A DNA stretch of 64,000 bases, from the NCBI RefSeq assembly GCF_019247615.1, contig NZ_JAFBAT010000192.1, forward strand, positions 1 through 64,000, read 5' to 3'. How positions within the stretch are numbered: the first letter of the stretch is position 1; each line of letters starts with the position of its first letter. The position numbers and the translations under genes were made by a program. The notes below the pieces were generated by a model, which worked only from the letters and a program-made list of their open reading frames with translations, had not been told where the DNA came from and did not search any database. The stretch is from Mycobacterium sp. (lineage in GTDB: Bacteria; Actinomycetota; Actinomycetes; Mycobacteriales; Mycobacteriaceae). Positions 26,708-39,801 of this stretch are shown here, in pieces.

Positions 26708-27455
26708 CTCGTTTGGTCACTGCCCGCAGCAGGTCCCGGGGCATCATCCGCCCCGCGGTGACGATCCCCTTGTATTGCAGTCCCGGGATGCTGATCACCT
26801 TGCCGCGGGCGATATCGGCCAGGCTCTGCCTGACCACATCGTCGACCTCGAGCCACATAAACGATGGCAGGCCGGCCATGTCCATGCCTGCCCTGGTGTG
26901 AAATTCAGTGTGTACGAACCCCGGACACACCGCGTGCACACCGACGCCGGTCCCCTGCAAGTCGGCGGCCAAGCCCTCGCTGAACGAGATCACCCACGCC
27001 TTGGACGCCGAGTAGGTGGGCGCCCTCCCCCCGAGCAGCCCGGCAACGCTGGCGATGTTGATGACCGTCCCTTCGCCGGCGGCGAGCATCGCCGGCAGCG
27101 CGGCCCGGGTGAGGTGCATGACCGCCGTCACGTTGACGTCGAGCTGCGCCTGCAACACACCGGGATCGGCGGTCCAGAATTCAGCCGACGTGCCGAAGCC
27201 GGCGTTGTTCACGAGCACACGCACTCCGGCGGCCAGGCGGTCGGCGACCTTGCGACGGTCGGCTGCATCGGCCAGGTCCGCGGGCAGGACCTCGACCCTG
27301 CACGCCCGGCCCTCAAGCTCGGCGGCGAGCTTGGTCAACCGGTCGACGTCGCGGGCGACCAAAACCAGGTCATAGCCGTCGGCCGCGAAACGCCGTGCGT
27401 AGCCGGCACCAATCCCCGACGTAGGCCCGGTGATGAGGGCTACAGGGCGAGGCAT
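26694..27455 (-). CDS. Short-chain dehydrogenase/reductase
   Basis: A 253-aa classical SDR. The cofactor motif is ALITGPTSGIGAGYARRFA (TGxxxGxG at about 9-15), then NNAG, the catalytic Ser strand INIASVAG, YSASK (Tyr-Lys) and CPGFVHTEFH. The RD after the second strand (LVARDVDRL) suggests NADP(H). Substrate unknown. The ATG shares one base with the ttfA stop. It lies between pyrE and ttfA, where M. tuberculosis has no such gene as far as I recall. Confidence 0.88.
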   Translation of the reverse strand: MPRPVALITGPTSGIGAGYARRFAADGYDLVLVARDVDRLTKLAAELEGRACRVEVLPADLADAADRRKVADRLAAGVRVLVNNAGFGTSAEFWTADPGVLQAQLDVNVTAVMHLTRAALPAMLAAGEGTVINIASVAGLLGGRAPTYSASKAWVISFSEGLAADLQGTGVGVHAVCPGFVHTEFHTRAGMDMAGLPSFMWLEVDDVVRQSLADIARGKVISIPGLQYKGIVTAGRMMPRDLLRAVTKRVGRG

Positions 27456-28303
27456 CAGCGCTGGTAATTGCTGGCCTGACGGCCGTTGCGCCCAACTTGC
27501 GGCGGGCGACTCTGTTCCCGGCGCACCGGCTCGGGTGCGCGGCGCTCCGCCTGAATGTCCGGGCCGAGTAACCCGGCAACATCCTGCTGTGCGCGCCCGG
27601 GTGGCAACTCCACGCGACCCGCCGGCGCCAACGGCCGGCTAGGTGCGGCGTTGCGCAGCACCGACGGCGCACCCTCCTTTTGAAGGGTCTCCTCGGGCAC
27701 CGGCGGCAACACCCGCAGGAGGTCGTTGAACTGGCGCACGGTGCGCAGGCCCTCATCCCATTGGGCACGCGTGCTCGACACCGGCATGGCAACCAATGTC
27801 CAGTTCTGCTCGTTCCACATGATCTCGGCGGAGTCCGGCGCGGTGTGTGCGAACGTGACCATGCGGCGGTCGCAGGCCCGCCGGGCCGCGTCGAGATTGG
27901 TGGAGTACACCATGCGCGGCCCGATCGCCCCCAGCAACCAGATGTCGTTCTCCCGCGGTTCCTTCAGTCCCTTGAGCCGCAGGTCGACCACCACGTTGGT
28001 GCCCACCTTGCGGTGCAGCGCGATCACGGTGGCGACCTCCTCGAGGTCGAAGATGTAGACCGCCTCGCCGCGGATCTGGCCCAGCACGACGTTATGGGCG
28101 GGAACGTCGCCCACCGTCGAGATCACGCCGCGCTTCCAGCGCTTGAGGATGTCGGTGGATTCGCGTTCGTAATCGAATCCGTGCGAGCGCGCCCACGACT
28201 TTCGGCGCCTGCTGCGCCCGCGGCGGCGGTCGATATCCACGTACAGCAGCACCACCGCACCGACAAAGCACAGTGCGGACAGCGTGAACCAGAGCGGGAC
28301 CAT
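27455..28303 (-). CDS. ttfA: TMM transport factor A (Rv0383c-like)
   Basis: TtfA is an essential partner of MmpL3 in moving trehalose monomycolate across the inner membrane. The 282-aa protein has one N-terminal membrane helix (LWFTLSALCFVGAVVLLYVDI), a basic RRRGRSRRRKSW segment, a globular cytoplasmic domain of about 160 residues (WARSHGFDYERESTDILKRWKRG...VYIFDLEEVATVIALHRK) and a disordered Pro/Arg tail. Length, topology and position between pyrE and clpB match Rv0383c. Confidence 0.88.
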   Translation of the reverse strand: MVPLWFTLSALCFVGAVVLLYVDIDRRRGRSRRRKSWARSHGFDYERESTDILKRWKRGVISTVGDVPAHNVVLGQIRGEAVYIFDLEEVATVIALHRKVGTNVVVDLRLKGLKEPRENDIWLLGAIGPRMVYSTNLDAARRACDRRMVTFAHTAPDSAEIMWNEQNWTLVAMPVSSTRAQWDEGLRTVRQFNDLLRVLPPVPEETLQKEGAPSVLRNAAPSRPLAPAGRVELPPGRAQQDVAGLLGPDIQAERRAPEPVRREQSRPPQVGRNGRQASNYQR

Positions 28304-28454
28304 TCCAGACAGGGTATCTGCTGTGGGGCCGGAATACAGAAACCGGCCAGGTCACAACCCCGTCACGGGTCGTCACGATCGCGAGCGCGCCGAACGTCGA
28401 CTTGCGGGGCGATTCCGGATGAAATGCCGACCACAGTCGACGTTGGATCCCGAC

Positions 28455-31013
<2,559 letters not shown>

Positions 31014-31078
31014 GAGACCTCCATTCGGTCAAAAAGGTGGGCGTTAAAATGCTTCTCGCGTTGTTCAACGCCGTCAAG

Positions 31079-31099
31079 GTTGAGTCTGTTCCGCTCAAG
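31079..31099 (-). promoter_or_regulatory. HspR-binding HAIR site before clpB
   Basis: Read on the minus strand, CTTGAGC-N7-ACTCAAC fits the HAIR consensus CTTGAGT-N7-ACTCAAG in 12 of 14 arm positions. It lies in the gap shared by clpB and the divergent flavohaemoglobin gene, so HspR may influence both. Confidence 0.8.
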
Positions 31100-31143
31100 T
31101 CTGCCGGATTCTGCGAGAGCGCGAAAGCCTACAATCGAGGCCC

Positions 31144-32301
31144 GTGAGCCTTGACGACCGGAACGCGCTCGGGGTGCTGCGCGACGCCTTCAAGGCAGAC
31201 GACGATCTCGTGCACCGGTTCTATACCCGCTGGTTCGCACTCGACCCCTCGGTGCGCGATCTGTTTCCCCCCGAAATGGCAGCCCAGCGAGCGGCCTTCG
31301 CGCACGCCCTGCACTGGGTGTATGGGGAACTGGTCGCTCAGCGCGCCGCGGAACCGGTCGCCTTCCTGGCCCAGCTCGGGCGCGACCACCGCAAATACGG
31401 GGTGCTGCCGGGCCACTACGACACGTTGCGCCGCGCCCTTTATGCGACGCTGCGGAACCATCTGGGAAGAGCATGGTCCGATTCCGTCGACGCGGCGGCC
31501 GCTTCCTCACTCAACCTGATCACCGGCGTGATGAGCGGGGCCGCGCAGGCAGACGAGGGACCCGCCTGGTGGGACGGCACAGTGATCGAGCATCTGCGGG
31601 TTTCGCGCGACCTCGCCGTTGTCCGGCTGCAACTGGACCGCCCGATGCACTACCACCCCGGGCAGTACGTCAACGTCCATGTTCCGCAGTGCCCGCGCCG
31701 CTGGCGTTATCTGAGCCCCGCGATTCCGGCCGACCCGAACGGCGGCATCGAGTTCCATGTCCGCATGGTGCCCGGCGGCCTGGTCAGCACCGCCGTCGTC
31801 GACGAAACCCGCCTCGGCGACCGATGGCGCATGTCCGCTCCGCACGGCGGACTGCGGGTCGACCGGTCGGGCGGCGACGTGCTGATGGTCGCGGGTAGCA
31901 CCGGCCTGGCCCCGCTGCGGGCGCTGATCATGGACCTCAGTCGTTACGCTGAGAACCCGCGCGTGCACCTCTTCTTCGGCGCGCGTTACCCCTGCGAGCT
32001 CTATGACCTGCCCACGCTGTGGCAGGTCGCGCAGCACAATCCGTGGCTGTCCGTCTCGCCGGTTTCCGAGTACAGCCGCGACCCGTCGTGGGCGGCCGAC
32101 TATCCGGAGGTCACCCCGCCGCGCGGCCTGCATGTGCGCCAGACCGGCCGGCTCCCCGAGGTGGTGACCACATACGGCGGCTGGGGCGATCGGCAGATCC
32201 TGATCTGCGGCGGGCCGGCCATGGTCCGGGCGACGAAAGCCGCTTTGGTCGCCAAAGGCGCTCCGCTGCAACGTATCCAGCACGATCCGCTATCGAGGTA
32301 G
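31144..32301 (+). CDS. Type II flavohaemoglobin-like globin/oxidoreductase (Rv0385-like)
   Basis: A 385-aa protein from a GTG. Residues 1-135 form a globin domain (FYTRWFALDPSVRDLFPPEM; proximal-His region LAQLGRDHRKYGVLPGHYD). Residues 145-250 form a ferredoxin-reductase-type FAD domain (HPGQYVNVHVP, RRWRYLSPAIP in place of the usual RxYS). Residues 255-385 bind NAD(P) (VAGSTGLAPLRALI, HLFFGARYPCELYDL, ILICGGPAMVRATK). The altered FAD motif fits the mycobacterial type II group, reported to act on D-lactate rather than as an NO dioxygenase. It shares a gap with clpB. Confidence 0.88.
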   Translation: MSLDDRNALGVLRDAFKADDDLVHRFYTRWFALDPSVRDLFPPEMAAQRAAFAHALHWVYGELVAQRAAEPVAFLAQLGRDHRKYGVLPGHYDTLRRALYATLRNHLGRAWSDSVDAAAASSLNLITGVMSGAAQADEGPAWWDGTVIEHLRVSRDLAVVRLQLDRPMHYHPGQYVNVHVPQCPRRWRYLSPAIPADPNGGIEFHVRMVPGGLVSTAVVDETRLGDRWRMSAPHGGLRVDRSGGDVLMVAGSTGLAPLRALIMDLSRYAENPRVHLFFGARYPCELYDLPTLWQVAQHNPWLSVSPVSEYSRDPSWAADYPEVTPPRGLHVRQTGRLPEVVTTYGGWGDRQILICGGPAMVRATKAALVAKGAPLQRIQHDPLSR

Positions 32302-32304
32302 GCC

Positions 32305-33195
32305 ATGCATATCGTCACACTGACCGACCCGTCCGCACCGGTGGCCGCGCAGTTCGTGCCCGAGGCCGGCATGATCGGCATCTCGCTGACCGACGCCGGC
32401 GTGGAGCTGCTCGGCCAACGGCGCGGCCTGGACGCCTATATCAGCGCCGGCAAGACGATGGGCATCCCGATCCTGTATCCGTGGGCGAATCGATTGGGCG
32501 CCAACACCTATACCGCCGAGCACGTGACGGTCACGCTGACCCCGGGCGAAAACCACGTTCGTCCGGACCCCAACGGCTTGCCCATCCACGGCGTGCTGGC
32601 CGCCTATCCGGGTTGGCGAGTGACCGCGCAATCGGAGAACGAGCTGACCGCCGAGGTGGACTTCGGCGATGACCCGGGATTGCTCGCCAGCTTCCCGTAC
32701 CCGCATGTGCTCACGATCGCCGTGCGCCTGGCCGATCGGACGCTGACGGTTCGGACGACGGTCACCGCGACCGGCGACCGGGCGGTTCCGCTGTGCTTTG
32801 GCTTCCACCCCTACCTGCGCCTACCCGGCGTGGCCCGCGGCGAATGGATCATCGAGACGCCGCCGCTGCGGCATTTGCGCCTCGATGACCGAGGACTGCC
32901 CACCGGGGAAACCAACCCCCAGCCTGCCATCCAGGAGCCGTTGGGAGACAAGGGCTTCGACGACGCCTACGACCAAGTGCCCCACGGCGCGGTGTTCGCC
33001 GTATCCGGCGGCGGGCGCCGGCTGGAGGTGCATTTCGAACACGGCTATCCGGCGGCGCAAATCTTCGCTCCGCCGGCGGAGGACCTGGTCTGCTTCGAGC
33101 CGATGGCCGCACCTACCGACGCGTTGCGCCGCGGCGGCTACCGGACCGCGCGTCCTTGCGAACCGGCGGCGACGCAGTTCTCCATCCGCGTCTAG
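32305..33195 (+). CDS. Aldose 1-epimerase (galactose mutarotase-like)
   Basis: A 296-aa beta-sandwich sugar epimerase. Key blocks are PWANRLGANTY, GLPIHGVLAAYPGWRV (catalytic His), LCFGFHPYLRLPG (second catalytic His) and FAPPAEDLVCFEPMAAPTDAL (catalytic Glu). It interconverts alpha and beta anomers of hexoses; the exact sugar is unknown. Its start lies 3 bp after the flavohaemoglobin stop, so they share a transcript. Confidence 0.9.
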   Translation: MHIVTLTDPSAPVAAQFVPEAGMIGISLTDAGVELLGQRRGLDAYISAGKTMGIPILYPWANRLGANTYTAEHVTVTLTPGENHVRPDPNGLPIHGVLAAYPGWRVTAQSENELTAEVDFGDDPGLLASFPYPHVLTIAVRLADRTLTVRTTVTATGDRAVPLCFGFHPYLRLPGVARGEWIIETPPLRHLRLDDRGLPTGETNPQPAIQEPLGDKGFDDAYDQVPHGAVFAVSGGGRRLEVHFEHGYPAAQIFAPPAEDLVCFEPMAAPTDALRRGGYRTARPCEPAATQFSIRV

Positions 33196-33197
33196 CT

Positions 33198-33605
33198 TCA
33201 CCCACGCTCACGGGCGGGCTTGCGCGGCTGCCAAACCACCAGCGCGGTGCTCTTGGGCACCACCGCGACGTCGCGGCGCTGGCTGGCACGCAGCGCCGCC
33301 AACTCCTCCGACATTTCCTTGATCCTCGACTGCAACGCCTCGACCTGATTGGTCAGTTCGATAATCCGTTTGATCCCAGCGAGATTGACGCCCTCGTCCT
33401 GAGAGAGCCGCTGCACCTGACGCAGCAGTTCAACGTCGCGCTGCGAATAGCGGCGGCCGCCACCGGAAGTCCGCCTCGGGCTCACGAGCCCGAGGCGGTC
33501 GTAGGTGCGCAGGGTCTGCGCGTGCATGCCGGCCAGCTCGGCGGCCACGGAGATCAAAAATGTTCGGGATTCCGATTCCCTTTTGCCCCCAGGGTTTCTC
33601 GCCAT
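33198..33605 (-). CDS. hspR: Heat-shock repressor HspR (MerR family)
   Basis: A 135-aa MerR-type repressor. The winged helix (FLISVAAELAGMHAQTLRTYDRLGLVSPRRTSGGGRRYSQRDVELL) spans residues 16-62. The helix LSQDEGVNLAGIKRIIEL and a coiled coil (VEALQSRIKEMSEELAALRAS) complete it, and a C-terminal VVWQPRKP tail contacts DnaK in other actinomycetes. It binds HAIR sites with DnaK as co-repressor. It is the last gene of dnaK-grpE-dnaJ-hspR, sharing one base with dnaJ. HAIR sites lie before dnaK and clpB, so it regulates its own operon. Confidence 0.95.
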   Translation of the reverse strand: MARNPGGKRESESRTFLISVAAELAGMHAQTLRTYDRLGLVSPRRTSGGGRRYSQRDVELLRQVQRLSQDEGVNLAGIKRIIELTNQVEALQSRIKEMSEELAALRASQRRDVAVVPKSTALVVWQPRKPARERG

Positions 33606-34786
33606 CAGTGATTACCCGCCCATCCCGCTCGTGGGTTGAAACCACTGGACCGTTCGGCCGCGGCGTAGGCCTCGAGCGCCTCCTTGGCGGCGCCCTCCAG
33701 GTTGGGCGGCACCGCCACCTTCACGGTCACGAGCAAGTCTCCGTTGCCGCCGGTGCGCTTGGGCACACCGCGGCCGCGCACCCGCAGGATGCGACCGTCC
33801 GCGGTGCCTTTGGGCACCCGGACACCGACCTTGCCGTCCAGGGTGGGAACGGAAAGCGTTGAGCCCAAAGCCAGTTCGGTGAAGCTGACCGGAACGGTGA
33901 CCGTGAGATCGTCGCCCTCGCGGCCGAAGACCTTGTCCGGCCGCACATGCACCGTCACATAAAGGTCACCCGACGGCGCACCCCGCAACCCGGCCTCGCC
34001 CTGTCCGGGCAGCCGGATCCGCTGTCCGTCCTCGACACCGGGCGGTATACGCACGTTGATGGTGCGCGTCCGTGTGGTCACGCCGGTGCCCTTGCACTCG
34101 TCGCACGGGTGCTCGATGATCGAGCCGCTGCCCCGGCAATCGGTGCACGGTTCGGAGAACCCGAACGCGCCCTGGTTGCGGTTGACCACACCGGAGCCGT
34201 TGCACGTCGGGCAGACCTTCGGGCTGGTGCCCGGGCGTGCCCCGCTGCCATGACAATTCGTGCACGGCGCCGGGCTGGTCAGCCGCAACGGCATGGCCAC
34301 GCCCTTGGCGGCCTCGACGAAGTCCAGCTCGGTCTCGGTCTCCAGGTCGTTACCGCGCCGCGGCCGGCTGGGACGCGGGCTCCCGCCGCGGCCGAACAAG
34401 CCGCCGAATAGGTCGCCGATGTTGGCGCCGCCGGACCGTCCGGCCGCCTCAAACAAGTCGTTGAGGTTGAATTCGGCGCCATCAGAGTTATAGCCGCCCC
34501 CGCCGAAGCCCCCGAAGCCGCCCGTGTCGAACCGGCGGCCGCCACCGAACCCGCCGCCGGCGAACAGCCGGCGGGTCTCGTCGTACTCCTTGCGCTTAGC
34601 CTCATCGGACAACACGCTGTATGCCTCGGAAACCGCTTTGAACCGGTCGGCCCCGGCGGGGTTCTTGTCCGGGTGCAGATCGGATGCCAGCTTGCGGTAG
34701 GCGGTCTTGATCTCTTTGGCGCTGGCGTCAGAGGAGACGCCCAGTTCCTTGTAAAAGTCTTTCTCGACCCATTCACGTTGGGCCAC
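33605..34786 (-). CDS. dnaJ1: DnaJ co-chaperone
   Basis: A 393-aa type I J-protein. The J domain (1-75) has [31 protein letters not shown] with HPD. A Gly/Phe region follows. The zinc domain has four CxxCxGxG repeats ([32 protein letters not shown]; about 160-230). The C-terminal substrate domains follow ([22 protein letters not shown]). It stimulates DnaK ATPase and delivers clients. Translated from GTG, 39 bp after grpE. Confidence 0.96.
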   Translation of the reverse strand: MAQREWVEKDFYKELGVSSDASAKEIKTAYRKLASDLHPDKNPAGADRFKAVSEAYSVLSDEAKRKEYDETRRLFAGGGFGGGRRFDTGGFGGFGGGGYNSDGAEFNLNDLFEAAGRSGGANIGDLFGGLFGRGGSPRPSRPRRGNDLETETELDFVEAAKGVAMPLRLTSPAPCTNCHGSGARPGTSPKVCPTCNGSGVVNRNQGAFGFSEPCTDCRGSGSIIEHPCDECKGTGVTTRTRTINVRIPPGVEDGQRIRLPGQGEAGLRGAPSGDLYVTVHVRPDKVFGREGDDLTVTVPVSFTELALGSTLSVPTLDGKVGVRVPKGTADGRILRVRGRGVPKRTGGNGDLLVTVKVAVPPNLEGAAKEALEAYAAAERSSGFNPRAGWAGNH

Positions 34787-34825
34787 GTTGCGTCACCCCC
34801 TCACCTTCTGTCGTTGATTCTGTTC

Positions 34826-35505
34826 CTATTCGCCGCTGGCGTCGGCCTTTTCGTCCGAATCGGATTTCCCCGCACTCTCGGCGCCTTCGGTGCTTTCGGT
34901 GCCATCGGGCTCGACAACCGTCTCACCGGCGCCGGCAACGGTGTCGATGACACCGACCAGCGCATGGCGCAGCACCTGCTCGCCCAGTTTGTAGCCCTGC
35001 CGCATGACCGTGCCGATCACCGGTTTCGAGCCGTCGGCGCCATCACCCTCGTGCTGCACCGCTTCGTGCAGCACCGGGTCGAAGTCCTCGCCCTCGTCGC
35101 CGAACGCCGTCAGGCCGAGCCCGGTCAGCGCGCTCATCAGCTTGTCCGCCACCGACTTCAGCGGTCCCGACTCGAGATCGCCGTGCTTGCGAGCCCGGTC
35201 GAGATCGTCGAGCACGCCCAGCAACTGGCTGATGACGCTTGCCTTGGCCCGATCCGCCGCGGCCTGCTGATCGCGCAGCGCACGCTTGCGGTAGTTGGCG
35301 AAGTCGGCCTGTACGCGTTGCAGATCGGAGAGCAATTCGGCCGCCTTGTTGGCCTCCTCGGGCGACTCACCCGAAAAGTTCCCGGGCGCAGTCCCCCCCG
35401 GCGTCCCTCCCGGTCCAGTGCCGGGAGGGACGTGCCGAACTTCGCCGGTCTCGGGATCGATCCGCCGCTTGTCGGTGACCGTCACGTGTTCCGGATTGCT
35501 TTCGG

Positions 35506-35509
<4 letters not shown>
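34826..35509 (-). CDS. grpE: GrpE nucleotide-exchange factor
   Basis: A 227-aa protein. A disordered N-terminus (1-65) is followed by a long coiled coil ([31 protein letters not shown]), the linker [20 protein letters not shown], and the beta domain with [15 protein letters not shown] and [20 protein letters not shown]. It releases ADP from DnaK. The GTG start overlaps the dnaK stop by 4 nt, keeping synthesis coupled. Confidence 0.95.
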
Positions 35510-37386
<1,877 letters not shown>

Positions 37387-37427
37387 AGTGATTCCTCCTG
37401 AGTTGTAGAGCTTCTGCTGTGCACTAT

Positions 37428-37448
37428 GCTGAGTGAACCCCGCTCAAG
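37428..37448 (-). promoter_or_regulatory. HspR HAIR site, dnaK-proximal
   Basis: On the minus strand CTTGAGC-N7-ACTCAGC, 11 of 14 matches to the HAIR consensus, about 40 bp before the dnaK start. Confidence 0.75.
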
Positions 37449-37483
37449 CCTGCGCCCCCGGGCGCACGGGTGTCAACCCTCGA

Positions 37484-37504
37484 CTTGAGTCGGATCCACT
37501 CAAC
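37484..37504. promoter_or_regulatory. HspR HAIR site, dnaK-distal
   Basis: CTTGAGT-CGGATCC-ACTCAAC matches the HAIR consensus at 13 of 14 arm positions. It lies 56 bp (centre to centre) from the proximal site, allowing paired HspR binding. Confidence 0.88.
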
Positions 37505-37735
37505 TTGTTGACCATGGTAACGGCCATCGCCGCCGTCTTGTTCCCGGGGGTTCACATGAGCACTTCGGTCGCCCCCCGGCAGTGGGGTGCGCGCGCCCAG
37601 CGCACCCATCGTTTCAGTGGTGTTGGGCAAACTGCCAATGCCCGACTGCGTCCGGTGATATAGCCTACTGCCAGTCCGTTCCCGGGTGCGCCGCGTCGCG
37701 CGGCAATACCTGAACCGACGGCGATAGGAGCCCGA

Positions 37736-39190
37736 TTGACGACCCCGGAGCCGCCCCGGCCATCGACGTTCGCGCGCGAAGAAACGGGATATCACAAGAC
37801 CCTCAAGAACCGTCAGATTCAGATGATCGCGCTCGGTGGCGCCATCGGAACCGGTCTTTTCCTCGGCGCCGGCGGACGGCTCGCATCGGCGGGCCCGGGG
37901 TTGTTCCTCGTTTACGGCGTCTGCGGCATCTTCGTCTTCCTCATCCTGCGCGCGCTCGGCGAGCTGGTGCTGCACCGCCCGTCGACGGGATCGTTCGTGT
38001 CCTACTCTCGCGAATTCTTCGGCGAGAAGCTGGCTTTCGTTGCCGGCTGGATGTATGTCCTCAACTGGTCGATGACGGGGATCGTGGACACCACCGCGAT
38101 CGCGCACTACTGCCACTACTGGAAGGCATTCCACGTCGTCCCGCAGTGGACCATCGCGTTGATCGCGCTGCTGGTGGTGCTGTCGATGAACCTGATCTCG
38201 GTGAAGGCCTTCGGTGAGCTGGAGTTCTGGGCCTCGTTGATCAAGGTGCTGGCACTGGTGACCTTTCTCGTTGTCGGCACGGTTTTTCTGGTCGGGCGCA
38301 TCAAGATCGACGGTCATGACACCGGGACCGGCTTATGGAACACCCATGGCGGGCTGGTACCCACCGGGCTGCTGCCCCTGGTGCTCGTCACCTCGGGAGT
38401 GGTGTTTGCCTACGCCGCCATCGAATTGGTCGGCATCGCGGCCGGGGAAACGGCAAACCCGGAGAAGGTCATGCCGCGGGCAATCAACTCGGTGGTGTTC
38501 CGCATCGCGGTCTTCTACATCGGGTCCACCGTCCTGTTGGGCCTGTTGCTGCCCTACACCGCCTACAAGGCCAACGTCAGCCCGTTCGTGACGTTCTTCT
38601 CCAAGGCCGGTGTCAGCGGGGCGGGCAGCGTGATGAACGTGGTGGTGCTGACCGCCGCGCTGTCGAGTCTGAACGCGGGGCTGTATTCCACGGGCCGCAT
38701 CCTGCGGTCGATGGCCATCAACGGCAGCGGCCCCAAGTTCACCGCGCCGATGTCGAAGCGGGGCGTGCCTTACCGCGGCATCCTGCTCACGAGCGGCGTG
38801 GGCTTGCTGGGCATCGTGCTCAACGCCGTCAAACCGAGCCAGGCGTTCGAGATCGTGCTGCACATCGCGGCGGTGGGCATCGTGTTCGCCTGGGGGACGA
38901 TTGTGGCGAGCCAGCTGCAGTTCTACCGGTGGGCGAAGGCTGGGCGGGTCGAGCGGCCGCGTTTCCGGATGCCGCTGTCGCCGTACAGCGGCTACCTCAC
39001 GCTGGCTTTCCTGGTCGGCGTGGTGGTCCTGATGTTCTTCGACAAGGTGCAGGGCCCGTACCTGCTCGGCGCGACCGTCATCGGCGTGCCCGCGCTCGTC
39101 GGGGGCTGGTTCCTGGTCCGCAATCGGGTGCGGGATGTTCGCGACGCCGCGGCGGCGGTCCCCACGACGGACCCGCCGCTCGCTGTCTAG
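37736..39190 (+). CDS. Amino-acid permease, probably asparagine (AnsP2-like)
   Basis: A 484-aa APC-family transporter with 12 predicted helices. The N-terminal signature is [28 protein letters not shown] (TM1 unwound GxG region). [34 protein letters not shown] is typical of AAT-type permeases, and [24 protein letters not shown] is the conserved TM8 stretch. It imports an amino acid with protons; asparagine is inferred from AnsP2 in the same place in M. tuberculosis. It starts with TTG behind GATAGGAG. Confidence 0.85.
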   Translation: MTTPEPPRPSTFAREETGYHKTLKNRQIQMIALGGAIGTGLFLGAGGRLASAGPGLFLVYGVCGIFVFLILRALGELVLHRPSTGSFVSYSREFFGEKLAFVAGWMYVLNWSMTGIVDTTAIAHYCHYWKAFHVVPQWTIALIALLVVLSMNLISVKAFGELEFWASLIKVLALVTFLVVGTVFLVGRIKIDGHDTGTGLWNTHGGLVPTGLLPLVLVTSGVVFAYAAIELVGIAAGETANPEKVMPRAINSVVFRIAVFYIGSTVLLGLLLPYTAYKANVSPFVTFFSKAGVSGAGSVMNVVVLTAALSSLNAGLYSTGRILRSMAINGSGPKFTAPMSKRGVPYRGILLTSGVGLLGIVLNAVKPSQAFEIVLHIAAVGIVFAWGTIVASQLQFYRWAKAGRVERPRFRMPLSPYSGYLTLAFLVGVVVLMFFDKVQGPYLLGATVIGVPALVGGWFLVRNRVRDVRDAAAAVPTTDPPLAV

Positions 39191-39750
39191 CGAGAGTCGA
39201 TGTCACGTCCGTCGGCAAGATCGCTACAGTCAACGACCTCAACGTCCCGCCGGCCCCCCAGGTAGGCCCCCGCGCCGGCATCCCCGGACAGCTCGGCCAG
39301 CACGTCCGGCCAGTGCCGGCGCGCGATCACGACGGGATGCCCGGGGCGGTCGCCGAAATACGCCCGGGCCAACCCGCCGCGTGATGCCATGGCCCGGTCC
39401 ACGACCCGCGTCACCACCGGGGGACCGACGTCCGGAGTGTCGATGACGTGTAGCACGGCGTAGTCGGCCTGCATTGCGTCGGCCTGGGTCAGGCCCGCGC
39501 GGACCGAGGCGCTCAATCCCACCTGCCAGTCGGGCGCGACGACCGCGGTCACGCCGGGCGGGGCCGGCACGGCGGCGGCGCCCAAGACCAGGACGACTTC
39601 CTCGCAGCCACCGCCCCGCAGCGCGTCGAGCGCAGTCGCCAGCCAGCCATGGACCAGCACCTTCGGCTTGCCGTAGCGCCGTCCGGCCCCCGCGGCGAGC
39701 AGCACGCCGACGGTGTGTGGCGTCTTGCCCCTCGACTGCGATAACGGCAC
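39187..39750 (-). CDS. MobA-like nucleotidyltransferase (Rv0371c-like)
   Basis: A 187-aa protein with the NTP-transferase fold: [30 protein letters not shown] (nucleotide loop), [33 protein letters not shown] (metal Asp) and [18 protein letters not shown]. MobA/MocA-type enzymes add CMP or GMP to molybdopterin. In M. tuberculosis I recall this gene inside the CO dehydrogenase cluster. Here it is divergent from the second molybdenum hydroxylase instead. It overlaps the permease 3' end by 4 nt. Confidence 0.82.
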   Translation of the reverse strand: MPLSQSRGKTPHTVGVLLAAGAGRRYGKPKVLVHGWLATALDALRGGGCEEVVLVLGAAAVPAPPGVTAVVAPDWQVGLSASVRAGLTQADAMQADYAVLHVIDTPDVGPPVVTRVVDRAMASRGGLARAYFGDRPGHPVVIARRHWPDVLAELSGDAGAGAYLGGRRDVEVVDCSDLADGRDIDSR

Positions 39751-39755
39751 TCTCC

Positions 39756-39761
39756 TATAAT
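39756..39761 (+). promoter_or_regulatory. Consensus -10 box for the second hydroxylase operon
   Basis: A perfect TATAAT, unusual in this GC-rich genome, 40 bp before the large-subunit ATG. It lies immediately upstream of the divergent MobA-like gene's start. A weak -35 is possible around 39725-39736. Confidence 0.55.
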
Positions 39762-39801
39762 GCCATTGGGCTTCTCATTTGACGACAATGGATGGAGCGC
39801 G

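Larger units (their letters stand above)
37387..37735. other. dnaK / permease divergent intergenic region
   Basis: A 349-bp gap. It contains the dnaK promoter and ribosome site (AGGAGGAAT just before the ATG), two HAIR sites and, at its right end, the GATAGGAG site of the permease. I see no ORF or RNA gene between about 37510 and 37720. Confidence 0.7.
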
